Origin: AP-15 sp963733945
GTDB taxonomy: Bacteria > Pseudomonadota > Alphaproteobacteria > ATCC43930 > CGMCC-115725
DNA length: 64,000 bases
Assembly (NCBI GenBank): GCA_963733945.1
Contig: CAVTFD010000011.1
Coordinates: forward strand, 124,001-188,000
Direction of reading: 5' to 3'
The notes below the pieces were generated by a model that saw only the letters and a list, made by a program, of their open reading frames with translations, had not been told where the DNA came from and did no database searches. Made by a program: the position numbers and the translations under genes. Shown here one piece after another: positions 8,445 through 18,822 of this stretch (its first letter is position 1; every line of letters starts with the position of its first letter).

Positions 8445-9371
8445 CTAAATACTGTCGATCCCGAACGCCCAGCGCCGCGCCAACTGGTGGCCGATCGCCA
8501 ATGGCGGCGGCAGGGTGGTGACGCCGGGAATTTGCTCGTCGGAGCGGGATCGTTCGACCATGGCGCGGACCTCCTCGCGCTCGAACCAGCGCGCCTCGGC
8601 GATTTCTTCGGGGTCGATGCGGATCTCGTCGCTCAGCGCCTCGGCCAACAGCCCCATCATCAACGTCGATGGAAACGGCCAAGGCTGCGAGGCGAGATAG
8701 CGCACCCGACCGATGCGAATGGCGGATTCCTCGAGGACTTCGCGCCGCACCGCCTCCTCGATCGTCTCTCCGGGCTCCATGAATCCGGCGAGACAGGAGA
8801 AACGGGTTCCGACCCGCCGCCGCCCGCGGCCGAGCAGGCAGCGCTCACCCTTGACCACGAGCATGATCACGACCGGGTCAACTCGCGGATAATGATGGGC
8901 CCGGCAGTTCGGGCAGCGACGTCCCCATCCCGCAGAGTCGATCACGCTCGCCGTGCCGCATTGCGCGCAAAAGCCATGGCGCGCGTGCCAATCGAGCAGC
9001 GAGCGCGCTTCGGCGAGAATTGCAGCCTCGCCGCCGGGGATTGAGGCGGCTAGGGCGCGGACATCGACGGTCTCGGTCTCCATTCCGGCCTGCACCGGCA
9101 CCGCGCTGGCATCGAGCGCGAAATGAGCCCGCCTGTCGCCGATCCCGAGCAAAATTAGCGTGCCGCCGGCGTCGATCGCCTCCCGCCAGGGCGCGACCGG
9201 CTGCCAATCGAGCTCCGCCGCCGAGCTGTCGCGGACCAACGGCTTCAGCTCGCGCAGCGGCAACAGTCGGGTTTCGGGGTCGTCGAGCAAGGAAGCGATC
9301 CAGCCGGCATCCTGCCGGCGTTGGCTGACGCGATCGAGCGGGTTGCCCGCAAAGGTGTAAATCTCTTCCAT
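8445..9371 (-). CDS. nudC: NADH pyrophosphatase / NAD-capped RNA hydrolase (Nudix)
   Basis: 308 residues. A zinc ribbon (CAQCG and CPNC, residues about 146-170) precedes a Nudix box of the form GFMEPGETIEEAVRREVLEE, and the NudC-specific SQPWPFPSTLMMG motif follows. NudC hydrolyses NAD(H) to NMN and AMP and removes NAD caps from RNA. The N-terminal half is the poorly conserved NudC N-terminal domain. It is 6 nt upstream of the SDR and probably co-transcribed with it. It is divergent from the ArsR-family gene. Confidence 0.94.
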   Translation of the reverse strand: MEEIYTFAGNPLDRVSQRRQDAGWIASLLDDPETRLLPLRELKPLVRDSSAAELDWQPVAPWREAIDAGGTLILLGIGDRRAHFALDASAVPVQAGMETETVDVRALAASIPGGEAAILAEARSLLDWHARHGFCAQCGTASVIDSAGWGRRCPNCRAHHYPRVDPVVIMLVVKGERCLLGRGRRRVGTRFSCLAGFMEPGETIEEAVRREVLEESAIRIGRVRYLASQPWPFPSTLMMGLLAEALSDEIRIDPEEIAEARWFEREEVRAMVERSRSDEQIPGVTTLPPPLAIGHQLARRWAFGIDSI

Positions 9372-9493
9372 CGCCGCCGCCCAACCCCTCGTTCGCCGTC
9401 GCCGGAAGACCCGGCGGGCGGTCCTACCATAACTTCGGCCGGACCCGAAGCGTTTGCGGCCGGCCCTCCGGCGCCGCGTGTTATGCTGCGGTC

Positions 9494-10198
9494 ATGACAA
9501 ACGGACCCTACATCGCCGAGATCGCCGCGCTGGTCGGCGACCCGGCGCGCGCGAACATGCTGTCCGCGCTGATGGACGGCCGTGCGCAGAGCGCCGGCGA
9601 GCTCGCCTATGTCGCGCATGTGACCCCGCAGACCGCGAGCGCGCATCTGGCAAAGCTGGTCGACGCGCGCTTGCTCGCCGACGAAAGACGGGGGCGCAAC
9701 CGTTATTTCCGGCTTGCCGCCCCCGAGGTCGCGCGCATGCTTGAAGAGATCATGGCGGTCGCGGTCGCGCGGGCGCCGCGCTATCGGCCGGCATGGATGC
9801 GCGACGAGGCGCTGCGTTCAGCGCGGACCTGCTACGACCATCTCGCCGGCTGGCTCGGCGTGGCCTTGGCCGGCAGCCTCGCCGAGCGCGGCCATGTCCT
9901 GCTCGACGACGACGGCGGCGAGGTTACCGAAGACGGCGCCAGGTTCCTTACCGGGTTCGGCCTAGATCTTGCCGGCGCCGCCGGCAAGCGCCGCCGTTTC
10001 TGCCGCCCCTGTCTCGATTGGAGCGAGCGACGGCTGCATCTCGGTGGCGCGGTCGGCGCGGCGCTGGCGCAGCGCTGCTTCGCGCTCGGCTGGATCGAGC
10101 GGATCAAAGACAGCCGCGCAATCGCGATCACCCCGTCCGGCTGCGACGGCTTTCTGAGCAATTTCCGCGTTGAAATTAACATCGCTGGCCGGATGTAA
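9494..10198 (+). CDS. ArsR-family winged-helix transcriptional regulator
   Basis: 234 residues. Residues about 1-85 form an ArsR-type winged helix (LVGDPARANMLSALMDG, ELAYVAHVTPQTASAHLAKL, DERRGRNRYFRLA). The C-terminal 150 residues are an extension found in a long ArsR subgroup, with the Cys pair CRPCLDW near residue 173. No ELCVCD metal site is visible, so this is not an arsenic sensor of the classic type. It is divergent from nudC with about 120 bp between, so it may regulate nudC/SDR or itself. Confidence 0.88.
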   Translation: MTNGPYIAEIAALVGDPARANMLSALMDGRAQSAGELAYVAHVTPQTASAHLAKLVDARLLADERRGRNRYFRLAAPEVARMLEEIMAVAVARAPRYRPAWMRDEALRSARTCYDHLAGWLGVALAGSLAERGHVLLDDDGGEVTEDGARFLTGFGLDLAGAAGKRRRFCRPCLDWSERRLHLGGAVGAALAQRCFALGWIERIKDSRAIAITPSGCDGFLSNFRVEINIAGRM

Positions 10199-10228
10199 CG
10201 TCGGTGAACCCTAATTTCGGCGCGGGAG

Positions 10229-10699
10229 CTACTCGAGGTCCAACAATCGTCGCGCCACTGGGTTGAGATCGCCAGAGGAAGAAAAAGGGTTATGAACCCG
10301 GAGGCCACTGAAATCGGTTCCGTCCCCCAGGTCTTCGGTCAACAAGACAGCGCACCCGGCTTCTCCCGCGGTCGCCACCAGGAGTGCATCCCAATAGGAT
10401 GCCCTTCCTGCTGCGGCATCGCCTAGCGCGGTCTGCACCGCTGTCGGGGACGCGGCCGCACAACGGAATGCGCCAAGCCAGTTCTCCACCTGGGCGGCTG
10501 CGTCCGCGGGCCGGACCATCCCCTTGCGCGTGACCACGACATAGAATTCCGATAAAGCCTGCAGGGTCAGATAGCAGTCGCATTCGACGGCCCGGTCGAC
10601 GATCTCGATTGCCGTTAGATGCCGAGAGCCTGCCCTGCTGTCCACGCTGTACACAAGGAGGTTGGTGTCGAGGCTGAAGCGCCGGCTATCACCGCTCAT
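10229..10699 (-). CDS. vapC: PIN-domain toxin (VapC-like)
   Basis: 156 residues from the ATG at 10699. The PIN-domain acidic residues are visible in SLDTNLLVYS, ALSEFYVV, YWDALLVATA and LTEDLGDG, so the ribonuclease site appears intact. VapC toxins cleave tRNA or rRNA and are neutralised by a linked antitoxin. The start chosen gives an 11-nt overlap with the antitoxin stop, the usual arrangement. The frame is open six residues further upstream, which is less likely. The gene converges with the ArsR gene 30 nt away. Confidence 0.88.
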   Translation of the reverse strand: MSGDSRRFSLDTNLLVYSVDSRAGSRHLTAIEIVDRAVECDCYLTLQALSEFYVVVTRKGMVRPADAAAQVENWLGAFRCAAASPTAVQTALGDAAAGRASYWDALLVATAGEAGCAVLLTEDLGDGTDFSGLRVHNPFSSSGDLNPVARRLLDLE

Positions 10700-10937
10700 G
10701 CAGCGAATCGCGGTCAAGCGGTCCGGCGCCGATAGGCCAACCCTTTTTCATCTGGGCAAGGGCGCGGGCGCGGGCGGCCTGTTGCTCGGGTGTCAGAACG
10801 CGACGTCCAGGAATCGGCACGAGGCGCGCTACCGGCTCGCCCTTGCGTGTGATGACGTATTCCTCACCGGCCTCGACTTCGCGGATACATCGGGAAAAGG
10901 CCTGGTTAGCCTCGCGCAGGGTTATCGTCTTGCTCAT
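10689..10937 (-). CDS. Phd/YefM-type antitoxin
   Basis: 82 residues from the ATG at 10937. The N-terminus MSKTITLREANQAFSRCIRE and the block GEEYVITRKGEPVARLVP are the Phd/YefM DNA-binding fold; the C-terminal tail after PGRRVLTP is the probable toxin-binding region. It lies directly upstream of and overlaps the PIN toxin, so expression is coupled, and the antitoxin probably represses its own operon. An in-frame start 14 codons upstream is possible but adds residues outside the family pattern. Confidence 0.87.
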   Translation of the reverse strand: MSKTITLREANQAFSRCIREVEAGEEYVITRKGEPVARLVPIPGRRVLTPEQQAARARALAQMKKGWPIGAGPLDRDSLHER

Positions 10938-11103
10938 GTCGAGATAGCCGGGTTGATTACCTAGCCAAAGGTAGCGCATAGGCGTACTACGCGCAAGCGG
11001 CGGCGCCCTCGTGCTTCTGCTCGGTGGCCTGCCTTTTGCACTGTGACCCGGTCAGATCATGGCGTAACGTCGGCGGCAGAGCAAAAGATCGAACAGGGGA
11101 CAG

Positions 11104-12690
11104 ATGAGCATTTTGCCTCGGATCCTGCGGCTGGCGGTGCTTGCGCTCGGTCTTGCCGCGACGCCGGCATGGGCGCAGTCAGCCCCAACGACCTTGCGGT
11201 TCATCCCGCAGGCCGACCTCAGAAGCATCGATCCGATCTGGACGACTGCCTATGTCACGCGCAATTTTGGTTATCTGGTCTTCGACACGCTGTTCGCGCT
11301 CGACAAGGATTTCAAGCCGCAGCCGCAGATGGTCGATCATTGGACCGTCAGCGCGGACAAGCTGACCTACACCTTTACGCTGCGCGACGGCCTCAAATGG
11401 CACGACGGGCAGCCGGTGCGGGCCGCCGATTGCGTCGCCTCGATCGAGCGCTGGGGCAAGCGAGACCCGTTCGGACAGAAGCTGATGGAGGCGGTCGGCG
11501 AGATCAAACCCGTCGACGACAAGAGTTTTACGATCACCCTCAAAACACCGTTTCCGCTGATCCTCAATGCGCTCGGCAAATTGTCGAGCAACGTGCCGTT
11601 CATGATGCCCGAGCGGCTCGCCAAGACCGACCCGTTCAAGCAGATCCCCGAAGCGATCGGCTCCGGCCCGTTCAAATTCGTCAAGGCGGAATGGGTTCCC
11701 GGCAACAAGGCGGTGTTTATTAAAAATACCGATTATGTGCCGCGCAAAGAGCCGCCGAGCTTTGCCTCTGGCGGCAAAGTGGCCAAGGTCGACCGCGTCG
11801 AATGGCTCTATATCCCCGATTCCGCGACCGCATCGGCGGCGCTGAACGCCGGCGAGGCCGATTGGTACGAGCAGCCGCCAACCGATCTACTGCCGGTCTT
11901 CGCCGGCAACCCGGACGTCGTCGTCGCCACCGTCGATCCGCTAGGCAATCAAGGCGTTCTGCGCTTCAACCATGTGCAGCCGCCGTTCGACAATCTCAAG
12001 CTGCGCCTGGCGGTGCTGAACCTGGTAAATCAGAAGGACTACATGCGCGCCGCCGCCGGCGACCCCAAATATTGGAAAACCTGCGCGGCGATATTCGGTT
12101 GCGGCACTCCGTTCGAGACCAATGCCGGCGCCGACGCCTTGCTGAAAGGCCCCGATCCGGCCAAGGCGAAGCAACTGATCGGCGATTCCGGCTACAAGGG
12201 CGAAAAGATCGTCCTGCTCGATGCGACCGACCAGCCGATCGTACATGCCCAGGCGCTGGTGACCTTGGCGATGCTGCGGCAGGCCGGGTTGAATGTCGAA
12301 TTACAGGCAATGGACTGGGGCACGCTGATAACCCGGCGAGCTTCGAAAGCGCCGATCGACCAGGGCGGGTGGAACATTTTTCATACCTGGACGGCGGCGC
12401 CGGACCTGCTGTCGCCGGCGGTCAACGCAGTGCTGCGGGCCAACGACGGCAAGGCTTGGTTCGGTTGGCCGAGCGACCCCCAGCTCGAAGGGCTGATCGA
12501 TCAGTGGTTCAAGGCGCCCGATCTGTCCGCGCAGAAAAAGCTCGCCGCCGACATCCAGACCGAGGCCTACGCCAACTCCGTCCCCTATGTTCCGACCGGC
12601 CAGTTCGTGATCCCGACCGCCTATCGCAAGAATCTTCACGGCATCATCATCGCGCCGGTAGTATTTTTCTGGAACGTCGAGAAGGATTGA
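11104..12690 (+). CDS. ABC transporter periplasmic solute-binding protein, family 5
   Basis: 528 residues with a Sec signal peptide (ending PAWAQS, about residue 25). Family 5 motifs are clear: LRSIDPIWTTAYVTRN, WTVSADKLTYTFTLRDGLKWHDG, and FDNLKLRLAVLNLVN. Such proteins bind peptides, nickel chelates, glutathione or drug-like amides; the ligand is not deducible. It heads a five-gene operon with two permeases and two ATPases, the full Dpp/Opp/Gsi arrangement, with gaps of 11, 4 and 3 nt and a 4-nt overlap. This contrasts with the incomplete yejAB pair upstream. Confidence 0.92.
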   Translation: MSILPRILRLAVLALGLAATPAWAQSAPTTLRFIPQADLRSIDPIWTTAYVTRNFGYLVFDTLFALDKDFKPQPQMVDHWTVSADKLTYTFTLRDGLKWHDGQPVRAADCVASIERWGKRDPFGQKLMEAVGEIKPVDDKSFTITLKTPFPLILNALGKLSSNVPFMMPERLAKTDPFKQIPEAIGSGPFKFVKAEWVPGNKAVFIKNTDYVPRKEPPSFASGGKVAKVDRVEWLYIPDSATASAALNAGEADWYEQPPTDLLPVFAGNPDVVVATVDPLGNQGVLRFNHVQPPFDNLKLRLAVLNLVNQKDYMRAAAGDPKYWKTCAAIFGCGTPFETNAGADALLKGPDPAKAKQLIGDSGYKGEKIVLLDATDQPIVHAQALVTLAMLRQAGLNVELQAMDWGTLITRRASKAPIDQGGWNIFHTWTAAPDLLSPAVNAVLRANDGKAWFGWPSDPQLEGLIDQWFKAPDLSAQKKLAADIQTEAYANSVPYVPTGQFVIPTAYRKNLHGIIIAPVVFFWNVEKD

Positions 12691-12701
12691 GAGGCTAGGG
12701 G

Positions 12702-13643
12702 GTGTTCGCCTACATCGTCAGACGGATCCTCTCCACCGTCCCGGTCATGGCGGTGGTCGCACTGTTCGTGTTCGCATTGCTTCATCTGAGCCCTGGAGAT
12801 CCGGCGGCGATCATCGCCGGCGATACCGCCACCCCCGCCGACATCGCCCGCATCCACCAGGCGCTCGGGCTCGACCAGCCGTTGTATGTCCAGTTCGCGT
12901 CTTGGGTATGGGGCTTGCTGCACGGCGATCTCGGCATCTCGATCTTCACCAACCTTCCGGTCACGACCTTGATCGCGCAGCGGGTCGAGCCGACCGTGGT
13001 GTTGACCATCTCGACCGTCCTCGTCTCCGTATTGGCGGCGATTCCGATGGGTGTGCTGGCGGCGTGGAAGGCGGGGTCATGGATCGACCGCACGGTCATG
13101 GTCTTCGCGGTGCTCGGGTTTTCGGTGCCGGTCTTTGTGGTCGCCTATGTATTGATCTATGTCTTTGCGGTTCGCGCGGATTTGTTGCCGGTCCAGGGCT
13201 TTGTCGGCATCGACCACGGCTTGTGGCCGTTCCTGTCGCATCTGGTCATGCCGACCCTCGCGCTGGCGATGGTTTTTACGGCGCTGATCGCGCGCATGAC
13301 CCGCGCCAGCATGCTGGACGTCCTTGCCCAGGATTATATCCGCACCGCCCAGGCCAAGGGCTTGGCCAACGACAAGGTGCTGATCGGTCACGCGCTGAAG
13401 AATGCGGCGGTGCCGATCGTGACGATCATCGGCATCGGCATCGCGCTGTTGATATCGGGTGTAGTCGTCACCGAGACGGTGTTCGCGATCCCCGGACTGG
13501 GGCGACTAACCGTGGACGCGATCCTGCGCCGCGACTATCCGATCATCCAGGGGATCATCCTGATCTTCTCGGCCGCCTATGTGCTGGTCAATCTGTTGGT
13601 CGATCTGAGCTACACCTTCCTCGATCCGCGCATCCGCTATTGA
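12702..13643 (+). CDS. Peptide-type ABC transporter permease (DppB/OppB-like)
   Basis: 313 residues beginning with GTG. The N-terminal helix YIVRRILSTVPVMAVVALFVF and loop LSPGDPAAIIAGD are classic for the B-type permease; the EAA coupling loop appears as TAQAKGLANDKVLIGHALKNA. The C-terminus LVNLLVDLSYTFLDPRIRY is the standard ending. It forms the inner-membrane channel with the following C-type permease. It starts 11 nt after the binding-protein gene and ends 4 nt before the next permease. Confidence 0.94.
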   Translation: MFAYIVRRILSTVPVMAVVALFVFALLHLSPGDPAAIIAGDTATPADIARIHQALGLDQPLYVQFASWVWGLLHGDLGISIFTNLPVTTLIAQRVEPTVVLTISTVLVSVLAAIPMGVLAAWKAGSWIDRTVMVFAVLGFSVPVFVVAYVLIYVFAVRADLLPVQGFVGIDHGLWPFLSHLVMPTLALAMVFTALIARMTRASMLDVLAQDYIRTAQAKGLANDKVLIGHALKNAAVPIVTIIGIGIALLISGVVVTETVFAIPGLGRLTVDAILRRDYPIIQGIILIFSAAYVLVNLLVDLSYTFLDPRIRY

Positions 13644-13647
13644 GGCG

Positions 13648-14541
13648 GTGGCCGAGATGACCGTGGCGCCGACTGATCTGGCCATCCTCGCCGCTCCGAC
13701 CGAGCGCCGTCGCGGAGCGCGCACCTATATCCGCCGCCATCCGACGATCGTCATCGGCGGGATCCTGATCGGCCTGATGGTTCTGATGGCGGTGTTCGCC
13801 CCTTACCTCGGCACCGTCGACCCGCAGGCCTTGGCGCCGGTCCAGCGGCTGCGCTGGCCTTCGTCGCAACATTGGTTCGGGACCGACATGCTCGGCCGCG
13901 ACGTCTACAGCCGCACGATATACGGTGCGCGCATCTCCTTGACGGTCGGGCTCAGCGTCGCCCTGCTCAGCATTGCGCTCGGGCTCGCGATCGGTCTCAT
14001 CACCGGGTTCAGCCGTTGGGCCGATGCGATCCTGATGCGGATCATGGACGGGCTGATGTCGATCCCGCCGGTGCTGATCGCGATCGCGTTGATGGCGCTG
14101 ACCCGCGCCAGTCTGCAGAATGTCGTCTTCGCGATCACCGTCGCCGAGGTGCCGCGGGTGACCCGCCTCGTCCGCGGCGTCGTCTTGACCCTGCGCGACC
14201 TGCCCTTTGTCGAGGCTGCGTTTGCCAGCGGCACCAGCCTGCCGCGAATCATGTGGCGCCACATCGTACCCAACACGGTGCCGCCGCTGTTGGTCCAGGG
14301 CACGTATACCGCCGCATCGGCGATGCTGGTCGAGGCGATCCTGTCGTTTCTCGGCGCCGGGACGCCGCCCAACATACCGAGTTGGGGCAACATCATGGCC
14401 GAGGGACGCAGCCTGTTTCAGGTCGCCTATTACATCGTGCTGTTCCCCGGGGCGTTTTTGTCGGTCACCGTGCTTGCCGTCAACCTGCTGGGCGACGGCT
14501 TGCGGGACGCACTCGATCCGCGCCTGGCTCGGCGGATGTAG
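13648..14541 (+). CDS. Peptide-type ABC transporter permease (DppC/OppC-like)
   Basis: 297 residues. After a short cytoplasmic N-terminus comes IRRHPTIVIGGILIGLMVLMAVF (first helix), then the C-type permease motifs HWFGTDMLGRDVYSR and GASLP-like coupling region SGTSLPRIMWRHIVPNT, and the C-terminus NLLGDGLRDALDPRL. Both a GTG (13648) and an ATG (13657) could start translation; the GTG keeps the 4-nt gap to the upstream permease. It pairs with the B-type permease to form the channel. Confidence 0.93.
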   Translation: MAEMTVAPTDLAILAAPTERRRGARTYIRRHPTIVIGGILIGLMVLMAVFAPYLGTVDPQALAPVQRLRWPSSQHWFGTDMLGRDVYSRTIYGARISLTVGLSVALLSIALGLAIGLITGFSRWADAILMRIMDGLMSIPPVLIAIALMALTRASLQNVVFAITVAEVPRVTRLVRGVVLTLRDLPFVEAAFASGTSLPRIMWRHIVPNTVPPLLVQGTYTAASAMLVEAILSFLGAGTPPNIPSWGNIMAEGRSLFQVAYYIVLFPGAFLSVTVLAVNLLGDGLRDALDPRLARRM

Positions 14542-14544
14542 CGC

Positions 14545-15593
14545 ATGGCCGAGGCCGCTGCCGGGTATGTCGCCACCATCCCCAAGGCGCCGCGCGCCGC
14601 AGCCGAGCCGATCCTCGATATTGCCGATCTGAAAACGTGGTTCTTCACCCGCGACGGGGTGGTCCGCGCGGTCAGCGGGGTTTCGTTCTACGTCCTCCCG
14701 GGCGAGACCCTCGCCATCGTCGGCGAGAGCGGCTGCGGCAAGAGTGTGACTGCGCTGTCGATCCTGCGCCTGATCCCGTCGCCACCGGGACGGATCGTCT
14801 CCGGCACGATCCGCTTTGCCGGCCGCGATCTTCTGGGCTTGAGCGAAGCCCAGATGCGCGATGTCCGCGGCAACGAGATCTCGATGATCTTTCAGGAGCC
14901 GATGACCTCGCTCAATCCGGTACTGACGATCGGCCATCAAATCGCCGAGACCTTGACCCTGCATCAGGGACTGGGCCGCGCCGCCGCACTCGCCAAGGCG
15001 GTGGATATGCTGCGCCTCGTTCATATTCCCGAGGCCCAGCGGCGCATCGGCGAATACCCGCACCAACTCTCGGGTGGGATGCGGCAGCGGGTGATGATCG
15101 CGATGGCGCTCGCCTGCAACCCGAAGCTGTTGATCGCGGACGAGCCGACGACGGCGCTCGACGTTACGATCCAGGCGCAGATCCTCGACCTGATGCGAGA
15201 ATTGAAGCAGAAGATCGACGCCGCGATCGTGCTGATCACCCACGATCTCGGCGTCGTCGCCGAGATGGCGCAGCGCGTCGTCGTCATGTATGCCGGCCAC
15301 ATGGCCGAGGAGGCGACGGTCGGCGCGCTGTTCCGCCGCCCGCTGCACCCGTACACCAAAGGGCTGCTGAATTCGGTGCCGCGGCTCGGCGCCTCGCTCG
15401 ATAGCGCGCGCCTGCCGCGTCTGGCCGAGATCCCCGGCACGGTGCCCTCCTTGAAGGGCGCGATCCCCGGCTGTGCGTTCGCCGCGCGCTGCGCCTTCGC
15501 GACCGATCTGTGCCAACGCACAATGCCGGCTTTTGAGGAGAAGGAGCCGGGGCATTTCGCCGCCTGCTTTCACTCAGATCGGGTGGCGCGATC

Positions 15594-15597
<4 letters not shown>
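14545..15597 (+). CDS. Peptide-type ABC transporter ATPase (DppD/OppD-like)
   Basis: 350 residues. Walker A is GESGCGKSV near residue 61, the signature is LSGGMRQRV, Walker B is LLIADEPTTALD, and the switch His is in LITHDLGVVAEM. The C-terminal oligopeptide domain has the Cys-rich motif GCAFAARCAFATDLC, which in some family members binds an Fe-S cluster. It energises the two upstream permeases as a heterodimer with the next ATPase, whose GTG start overlaps the stop by 4 nt. Confidence 0.95.
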
Positions 15598-16640
<1,043 letters not shown>

Positions 16641-16649
16641 GAGGAAGCG

Positions 16650-18414
16650 ATGGCGCGCCTGCTTTCGGTCAATGTTGGCCTGCCGCGCGACATCCCGTGG
16701 CAAGGAAAGACGGTACATACCGCGGTCTGGAAAGAGCCGGTCCAAGGCCGGCGAATGGTGCGCCGGCTCAACATCGACGGTGACGGCCAAGGCGATCTGG
16801 CGGGTCACGGCGGCGAGCATCGCGCCGTCTTTGTCTATCAGATCGATTCCTATCGCTATTGGCAGGGTCATCTCCGCCGGACAGACTTCACCTATGGCCA
16901 ATTCGGCGAGAATTTCACCGTCGACGGCTTATCCGACGGCGAGGTCTGTATCGGCGACCGGTACCGGGTCGGGAGCGCGCTGTTCGAGGTAACCCAACCG
17001 CGCGTCACCTGCTACCGGGTTGGCATCCGCATGAACGAGCCGCAGATGGCCGCCCTGCTCGTCGCTCACGGCAAACCCGGCTTCTATTTCCGCGTCCTGG
17101 AGGAAGGAGAAGTCGAGGCCGGCGACGAAATCGTCCTGGTCGCCGCTGGCCCCGAGCGCATGACTGTCGCTGAGGTCGATGCGCTGTTGTACATGCCTGG
17201 CCATCCGGCCCGCGAGTTGGAGCGGGCGTTGCGCATCCCGGCGCTGAGCGCCGGTTGGCGCGCGTCGTTTCAGGCGCTGCTCGACGGGATACAGGGCAGT
17301 GGCGCAATCGCGGGCAACCCCGGGCTTAGCCCAGCGGCCGCCCCGCCTCCGGCCTGGGCCGGGTTCCGCCCGCTGCGGGTCGCGAGCAAAAGCCGCGAAA
17401 GCAGCAGGGTGACCTCGCTGGTGCTCGAGCCCAGCGACGGGCGCCCTGTGAAAGCCGGCCTGCCCGGGCAGTTCATCGTCGTGCGGCTGAAGCCGGCGCC
17501 CGATGCCCCGGCCTTGTTGCGTAGCTATTCGCTGTCGGGCGAGCCGAGCGATGATCGCTATCGCATCAGCGTCAAGCGCGAAGCTGGCGGCGCAGCCGGA
17601 GCTTACATCGATGCCCAAATCCAAGTCGGCGATGTGCTCGGAGCCAGCGCGCCACGTGGCAACTTCACGTTGAAACCGGGCGCTGGGCCCGTCGTCCTGC
17701 TCAGCGCCGGCGTCGGGGCCACTCCCGTTCTCGCCATGCTCCATGCGCTCGCTGGCGGACGGGTCGCCGAGGGAGGTGTGGTGGCTTCACGGGGCCCATG
17801 ACGGCAGCGAGCATCCGTTTGCCGCGGAGACGCGCGCGCTTCTGAAAGCTTTGCCCCACAGCCGCAGTCACATCCGCTACAGCACGCCGGGCGCCAATGA
17901 CCGGCCGGGCGTCGATTTCGATGCTCCCGGACATTTGGACATGCCCGTGCTCCACGAACTTGGCGTGCCCCGCGATGGTGATTTTTATCTGTGCGGGCCG
18001 CCCGCCTTCATGAGCGGTCTTACCGTCGGCCTTGCGGCCTGGGGCGTCGCCGCCGACCACATCCACACCGAGACTTTCGGGGCGGGTCCGTCCAAGACGC
18101 CCGGCATCGCCGCGGCTGCGCCCAAGCCGCCGCACATGCCGGTGGGGCCGGCCGGCGCGGGGCCACTGGTGTCGTTCGCGCGGAGCGGCCTCAATGTCCG
18201 CTGGGGTTCGACGTTCCAAAGCCTCCTCGAATGTGCCGAGGCATGCGATGTACCGGTGCGATGGTCGTGTCGTACTGGCGTTTGCCACACCTGCGAAACT
18301 GGGCTGATCACCGGCGCCGTCGCCTATCGGCCCGAGCCGGTGGAACCGCCGCCCGATGGCAATATATTGATCTGCTGCAGCCAGCCCCAGGGCGATATTG
18401 CGCTCGATCTTTGA
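16650..18414 (+). CDS. MOSC / ferredoxin-reductase / 2Fe-2S fusion oxidoreductase, frameshifted
   Basis: The gene encodes about 588 residues in two frames. The first frame (to 17801) has a YiiM-like MOSC domain, residues about 1-220, with the conserved Cys in QPRVTCYRVG, then an FAD-binding reductase domain with RSYSLSG. The second frame takes over at about 17743-17770 with EVWWLHGAHDG, the NAD-site YLCGPPAFM, and a plant-type 2Fe-2S domain (CRTGVCHTC plus a final Cys in LICCSQP). One extra base in this stretch explains the shift. MOSC proteins bind a molybdenum-sulfur group; the fusion suggests NAD(P)H-driven reduction of a Mo-dependent or N-hydroxyl substrate. Whether the shift is real or a read error is unclear. 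Confidence 0.85.
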
Positions 18415-18822
18415 TCAAGGCCGGTCTGGATGCGCCCGAAATTGATGTCCTCGTGATTACGGGGCGGCATCAAGGAGTGGAGATCGTCTGGCATAGCGAT
18501 GTGATGCCAGATTGGCGTTGACGAGCGGTTGCAATGAGCGACGATGCTCCGCCACAAGCCGAGCCAACGGCCTTATCAGGATGGGATGGCCCATCATCGC
18601 CATCGGCGGATCAGGAGCCTTTATCGACTTTCTGATCAGGAAATCTGGTCAAAGATAGCAAGACGCTTCCTGCTCCGATGGCAGGTGGGAATGGCAGATT
18701 TTCTCCACTAGAATTCCGTGGTAAGTTTTGCTACCCTGATTGCAGTACCTGCTATATCCTGAGGGTGCTAAGCCTGTGAGGTAACCGAATCAAAACTGCT
18801 TCTATCGGCGGGGGAGGGTCAA
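18415..18822. other. Gene-free stretch at the left edge of an AT-richer segment
   Basis: No convincing gene is seen in these 408 bases. GC content falls visibly from left to right toward the membrane-protein gene. The final bases carry a strong Shine-Dalgarno (GGGGAGG) for the gene starting at 18823, so its promoter must lie in the right half. Confidence 0.5.

Noticed and set aside
9372..9493. Possible operator for the ArsR-family gene
   Set aside because: No clear inverted repeat of the ArsR type was found by eye in the nudC-arsR gap.
13588..15573. 661-codon open frame on the minus strand opposite the ABC permease and ATPase genes
   Set aside because: It is the antisense shadow of well-supported permease and ATPase genes; its product is Arg/Asp/His-rich with no motif.
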